From Schoenoplectus triqueter (lineage: Eukaryota > Streptophyta > Magnoliopsida > Poales > Cyperaceae): 34,360 nt of DNA. The stretch lies in assembly GCA_964058805.1 (NCBI GenBank), contig CAXKVV010001580.1, positions 1-34,360 on the forward strand, written 5' to 3'. The position numbers and the translations under genes are program-made. Position 1 is the stretch's first letter; each line of letters begins with the position of its first letter. Shown piece by piece: positions 30,930 to 34,360 of the stretch. Below the pieces are notes generated by a model that was not told the origin of the DNA, did no database searches, and saw only the letters and a list, made by a program, of their open reading frames with translations.

Positions 30930-33070
30930 AACATAGGTCGTTGTCTTGAATGTTGCATTGGTCGTCGGAATCATCTACTGGATGGATATCGGGTATATCG
31001 ATACCGCTTTCTTTAGTTTCTATGGTGGATGTTGCTGCCTCAAATGTGGTATCATGTTGCATGAGACTTTCAGCATCAATCTAATCTTTATTGCACACAA
31101 GTTGCTCGAAAAGTTTTGAATCCAATTTGGTACGTTTTTCTATTAGAATCTTGTTTGCCGAACTAAAATATGATTCAGAAGGGACGATTGACACATGCAC
31201 TGCAAATACGTCACGCGACATCATCGTCAATGTTGGATAGACAGTTGCATTCCTCTTACAGTAATCCAGGATATCAATTTGATCATCTTTCATGCTTCAC
31301 AAACAATAACTCAGTAATTCATTATTGCTTATTTGTTGATCTTCAAAACATTCATCATCTCGTAACTCATTTAACAATGCAAATGAACTATTACTTCTAT
31401 ACAATTAAAAATGAACCCAATATAAGTGAATAAATTATGTAATAGGAAGATGATGATTAAAATTCATACATAATGTTGCGATCGGTAGTAGAAATATTAT
31501 TAGTGTTTCGTCGGGAGTTATAAATGTTGAACATCTCCTCCAATAAGCTATTTACGCGGTTTTCTAACTCATTAGTGCGTAGACGTAGATTTTGTTTATA
31601 CCTTTGAAGAAGCCTTACGGCGTATTTTTTTTTTGAATGATGGATGAAGACAATTTTCGATAATTGTCACGGCGGGTACTTCCTCCTAATATTTGAGAAA
31701 ATTTTCTTTCATTGCTTCTACGATTGGAGAAAGAGAGGAGTCGAGACTTTATATATTTCTTCCATCTCACGATAACCTTTTGAGAAAAAAAATATAGAAA
31801 AAGATGATATAGAAAAAAGAATATAGAAAAAAATGAGATAGAAAAAATAATATACAAAAAGATGAGATAGAAAAAAAGATGAATATTAAAATGAATCAAA
31901 TTAAAAAAAAAAAGATAATTCATCTTAGATATGCGATAAAGATGATGAAGTAACTCATGTGTAGACGGTGTATACGAGCATAATGGTTTGATAGTTGCCA
32001 TGAAGAAGACACCGAGGAAGGATTTTAATATCTCAAGTTGGTCTCATTTTCCCTCGAAAATAAGCAAATGAATCCCCTCAGTTGAGTTATTCAAGGCTTC
32101 GGTTATAGCGTGTTTGTAAGGAAAACAACGATGAAACATCCTATAGGTCGAGTTTCAAAGGGTATCTACATTTCATTGTACTCTTAACTTGCTCAAACCC
32201 AACCGGGCACACAAAGCGTGAAATTCTTGTTTTTTTATTTTATTTGAAAAAAAAAATATGATGAAGACTATTTTTAAATTTCAAAATTAATACATTAACA
32301 CCTTGTATTTTAATATCCACCTTAATGGTAAGGTGAAGAATAAAATAAGCACATTTTGGATGAAACATTTTACCGTCCATGATAGTGATTAAGTAAAATA
32401 ATCAATTGATTTTATATTATTACTAGTATTATCAAATGAAATTGAAAAAAAATATATTTTCTAAATCTCTTTTTAAATTAAATTCTTGTAAAACACTAAT
32501 AATATATTGATAAATAATTTGTACAGTATGCGGAAATTTTATATCTTAAAACTCTTATTTTGTAAAATTTAATTTTCATCAATATAATGGACAGTAACCA
32601 AGACCGTGTTTATCGACCGTTCAAATATCAGAGATAATTAAAACCTTATAGTTAGCATATCCAAATGTTGCTAATTCTTACGTTCGTTATATTGTCTTTT
32701 AATCTCAGCTATCATTTTTCTATGATGAAGTCTCTTATACAATGGTTGGCTATAACCCCAGATAACCAACTGGTCAAAACTTAAATAATTATCCATACTT
32801 ATTGATTGTTCTTTTGGGGCAATATGCCGGGCAAACTCACTCAACATTCTTTTTTCATCGTATCTTTGGTGAGTTCTACTACCGTCTGTGTTTATAATGC
32901 TTTGGACTACACGAGAGTCTAATTGATCTTGTGCTTCCTCATTTTTGGTCATATATTTATCAGCATATTTTTTAAATACACTTAGACCATTTATCAACTA
33001 CATCTTCACCAAAAATATCCACACTCAACCGGTGCATAAAATCATCCACGAGATTAGAAGGATTTGTCAT
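30930..33070 (-). pseudogene. hAT transposase pseudogene 2 (stops, frameshifts, missing core)
   Basis: From an ATG at 33070 the frame reads MTNPSNLVDDFMHRLSVDIF, then shifts frame near 32980. It continues as KKYADKYMTK and as YDEKRMLSEFARHIAPKEQS (to 32671), equivalent to the region before the catalytic domain in RICESLEEPER-type transposases. The next 430 bp are AT-rich and the catalytic core is not recognisable. At about 32100-32160 the motif L-stop-NSTYRMFHRC matches the RWNSTY motif, with the Trp as TGA. At about 31560-31760 AMKENFLKY-stop-EE and LHPSFKKK match the DUF4413-type region, and RYKQNLRLR and LLEEMFNIYNSR follow in a shifted frame. The hATC domain is at 31293-31081 (DILDYCKRNATVYPTL, then VSIVPSESYFSSANK), ending CNKD-stop, followed by an acidic tail (DDSDDQCNIQDNDLC) also found in copy 1. 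It is non-functional. Confidence 0.87.
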
Positions 33071-33072
33071 TT

Positions 33073-33569
33073 CTATAAAATAAAGAATCAAATTTGATGA
33101 AAAAAGAATATAAGAAAAACATCTACTTAAAAAATAAATTAACATTCTAAATAAAATTCTACAAAAAAAAATGAATCTCACATAATAAAAAAAATTATAA
33201 GAAAATTCAACATTATAATAAATCTCTACTTAAAAGATAAATTTAATATTCTAAAGAAAGTTCTAACAAAAAAATTTAACATAATAAATAAATTTTAAAA
33301 AAATTCAAAAATCTAAATAAATTTCTACTTAAAAAATAAATTTAACATTCTAAAATAAATTTAACATTAAATCTAACAACATAAAACTAAAATGTAATAT
33401 TCCAAGAAAAAATGAATTTCTACAAATTAAAAAATTATAAATAAAAAATTAGATTTTTCTAAATAAACTAATTTCTACAAATTTCAAATAAAAAATTATG
33501 AATAAAATCTAACAACATAAACTAATTTATACAAATAAAAATTACAACTAATTAAAATTAAAAACTAAC
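33073..33569 (-). other. Predicted 5'UTR intron of hAT element 2 transposase
   Basis: On the minus strand a donor CTTCAAG|GTTAGT (intron from 33569) and an acceptor TTATTTTATAG (to 33073) frame 497 bp of strongly AT-rich DNA, typical of plant introns. The acceptor lies two bases before the ATG at 33070. The same tract stands upstream of copy 1. Splicing is inferred from sequence only. Confidence 0.45.
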
Positions 33570-33803
33570 CTTGAAGGGGAATATTATCGCAACGATGAAA
33601 TTGAAAAATGGCGAATACCGAATATTATCCTTCTAGTCTTCTACCTTCTTCGATTAGTTAATTTTTTAATGGACTAATAATAATTTAATAATTCTAAACT
33701 ATTTTTTATTTTTTGGAATAAGAAAATTAAATTTGAGAATTTGATAGTTTGAGAAGAGGGGAGAATGAGATTTTGATGTATTTTGAGAAGTAAATGGGGG
33801 TGA

Positions 33804-33812
33804 TATTTATAG
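33804..33812 (-). promoter_or_regulatory. TATA box of hAT element 2
   Basis: CTATAAATATCACCC on the minus strand, matching the box at 20546-20554 in element 1. It lies about 235 bp upstream of the predicted splice donor, leaving room for a first non-coding exon of roughly 200 nt. Confidence 0.6.
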
Positions 33813-34360
33813 ATTTTTTTGGGAGGAAAATATCTCGGATTTTTTGAATTTTTTGAATTTTGTTCAAATTTTTCTGCAAATGTTTAAGAAAAGTTTTTTT
33901 TATTTTTGGCAGTTGGGGGTATCTATAGGGGGGGAGAGAGGCAGTCCGGATCTGGGGTGGGCCGGTAGGGTCCGGTCCGGTTAGGTTGGGGGTCCGGTCT
34001 GGTTCACGGTTCGGTTCGGTCTATGGGTCCACAAAAGACGAATCGCTACGGTCTATTTTCGGATGAAGGGAGAACCGACCCACTGTTGGACCGAACAAAG
34101 GCAAGGCACATGACGAATACGAGTTCAGCCACGATCTGATCTAATCCGGTTCATAATCACGAATCAGTTCATGATGAATTAGACTCTCTGATCCATTTCA
34201 ATACTCTAAAAGAGGGGAATCGAGCCCAGTATCTGAGTATGGAATGGGTTGTGTTATGTGAGTGTATAGTGTGCCTACGGACTATATAAAAATAAAAAGC
34301 ATGTCTAACTGTATATAGGTGTTTTTCTTTCAGTAAAATTTGATTTCAATCTCCTTGTCT

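Larger units (their letters stand above)
30365..34208 (-). mobile_element. Decayed hAT element 2 with transposase remnants
   Basis: The left end TAGAGATTTGCAAACATTTT (from 30365) and the right end, read inward TAGAGTATTGAAATGGATC (to 34208), match the ends of hAT element 3. The left subterminal block (30390-30590) has CCTCGGGGGCTGGACCCCTACGG. The right block (33935-34130) has GGTCCGGTCCGG, CGGTCTATTTTCGG and AAGGCAAGGCAC, all shared with element 3. The flanking octamers TGGGAGGG and AAAGAGGG agree at only 5 of 8 positions, so they are decayed or chance; the borders are better supported by the split SINE outside them. On the minus strand the element carries a TATA box, an intron-like leader and a broken transposase gene. 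Confidence 0.82.
30322..34298 (+). mobile_element. tRNA-derived SINE split by a hAT insertion
   Basis: The left half (30322-30364) holds a strong box A, TAGCGCAGTTGG (30327-30338). The right half (34209-34298) begins with GAATCGAGCCC, a good box B match (34218-34227), and ends in an A-rich tail 'atataaaaataaaaa'. The outer flanks are GCATGTCTAATTG (30309-30321) and GCATGTCTAACTG (34299-34311), 12 of 13 identical, which is the SINE target duplication. Without the 3.8-kb hAT element between them the halves form a SINE of about 130 bp with normal box A to box B spacing. It is a different family from the SINEs at 8000 and 15929. The split removes its internal pol III promoter function. Confidence 0.75.

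Noticed and set aside
31615..32001. The longest open frame in the window (128 codons, minus strand)
   Set aside because: It runs mostly through low-complexity A/T DNA and then reads the DUF4413-like part of the transposase pseudogene in the wrong frame. The recognisable residues are in another frame.
1..34360. CRISPR array, bacterial operons or ribosome binding sites
   Set aside because: No spaced identical repeats and no prokaryotic gene structure; the sequence is plant nuclear in character.

Overview
The window looks like intergenic nuclear DNA of a flowering plant. It is very AT-rich and holds no intact host gene, tRNA or rRNA gene that I can support. It is dense with small class II transposons of classic plant types (hAT, Mutator-like, PIF/Harbinger Tourist-like, CACTA) and tRNA-derived SINEs. 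The open frames present are short and mostly start by chance in AT-rich DNA. The only protein homology I recognise is hAT transposase, in two decayed copies on the minus strand. I cannot name the species.

Layout. Positions 1-8105 hold a truncated hAT-type element (1-276), a 709-bp Mutator-like element with perfect 9-bp target duplications (375-1083), a GC-rich foldback MITE (3111-3258), a Tourist-like element (3350-4382) carrying a nested hAT element and a nested Mutator-like MITE, a third hAT copy (6989-7328) and a SINE (8000-8105). Positions 8600-16650 hold a 190-bp MITE, a hAT-like MITE (12294-12488) next to a 1.19-kb non-autonomous CACTA element (12494-13684), a second SINE (15929-16047) and a TAT microsatellite. 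Positions 17609-21121 are a 3.5-kb hAT element with a transposase pseudogene. Positions 22226-23988 hold two more copies of the Mutator-like MITE on either side of a GC-richer, promoter-like island (22800-23400). Positions 25805-27374 hold a CACTA end, a TA microsatellite and a 282-bp tandem duplication. Positions 28184-30043 are a non-autonomous hAT element with perfect 8-bp target duplications. Positions 30365-34208 are a 3.8-kb hAT element with a second transposase pseudogene, inserted inside a SINE whose two halves (30322-30364 and 34209-34298) lie between 13-bp duplications.

How the parts relate. The hAT elements at 17.6, 28.2 and 30.4 kb form one family with GC-rich subterminal arrays built on GGTCCG; the first and third keep matching transposase fragments, a TATA box and an AT-rich leader. 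The three TAGGGGTGTCAAT elements (1, 3403, 6989) form a second hAT family, and the three GGATCACTT elements (3932, 22226, 23659) form a Mutator-like MITE family. None looks able to move by itself: every transposase frame is broken. I see no clear new functional system. The main value of the window is a readable record of nested insertion, with target duplications that fix element borders and partly the order of events.
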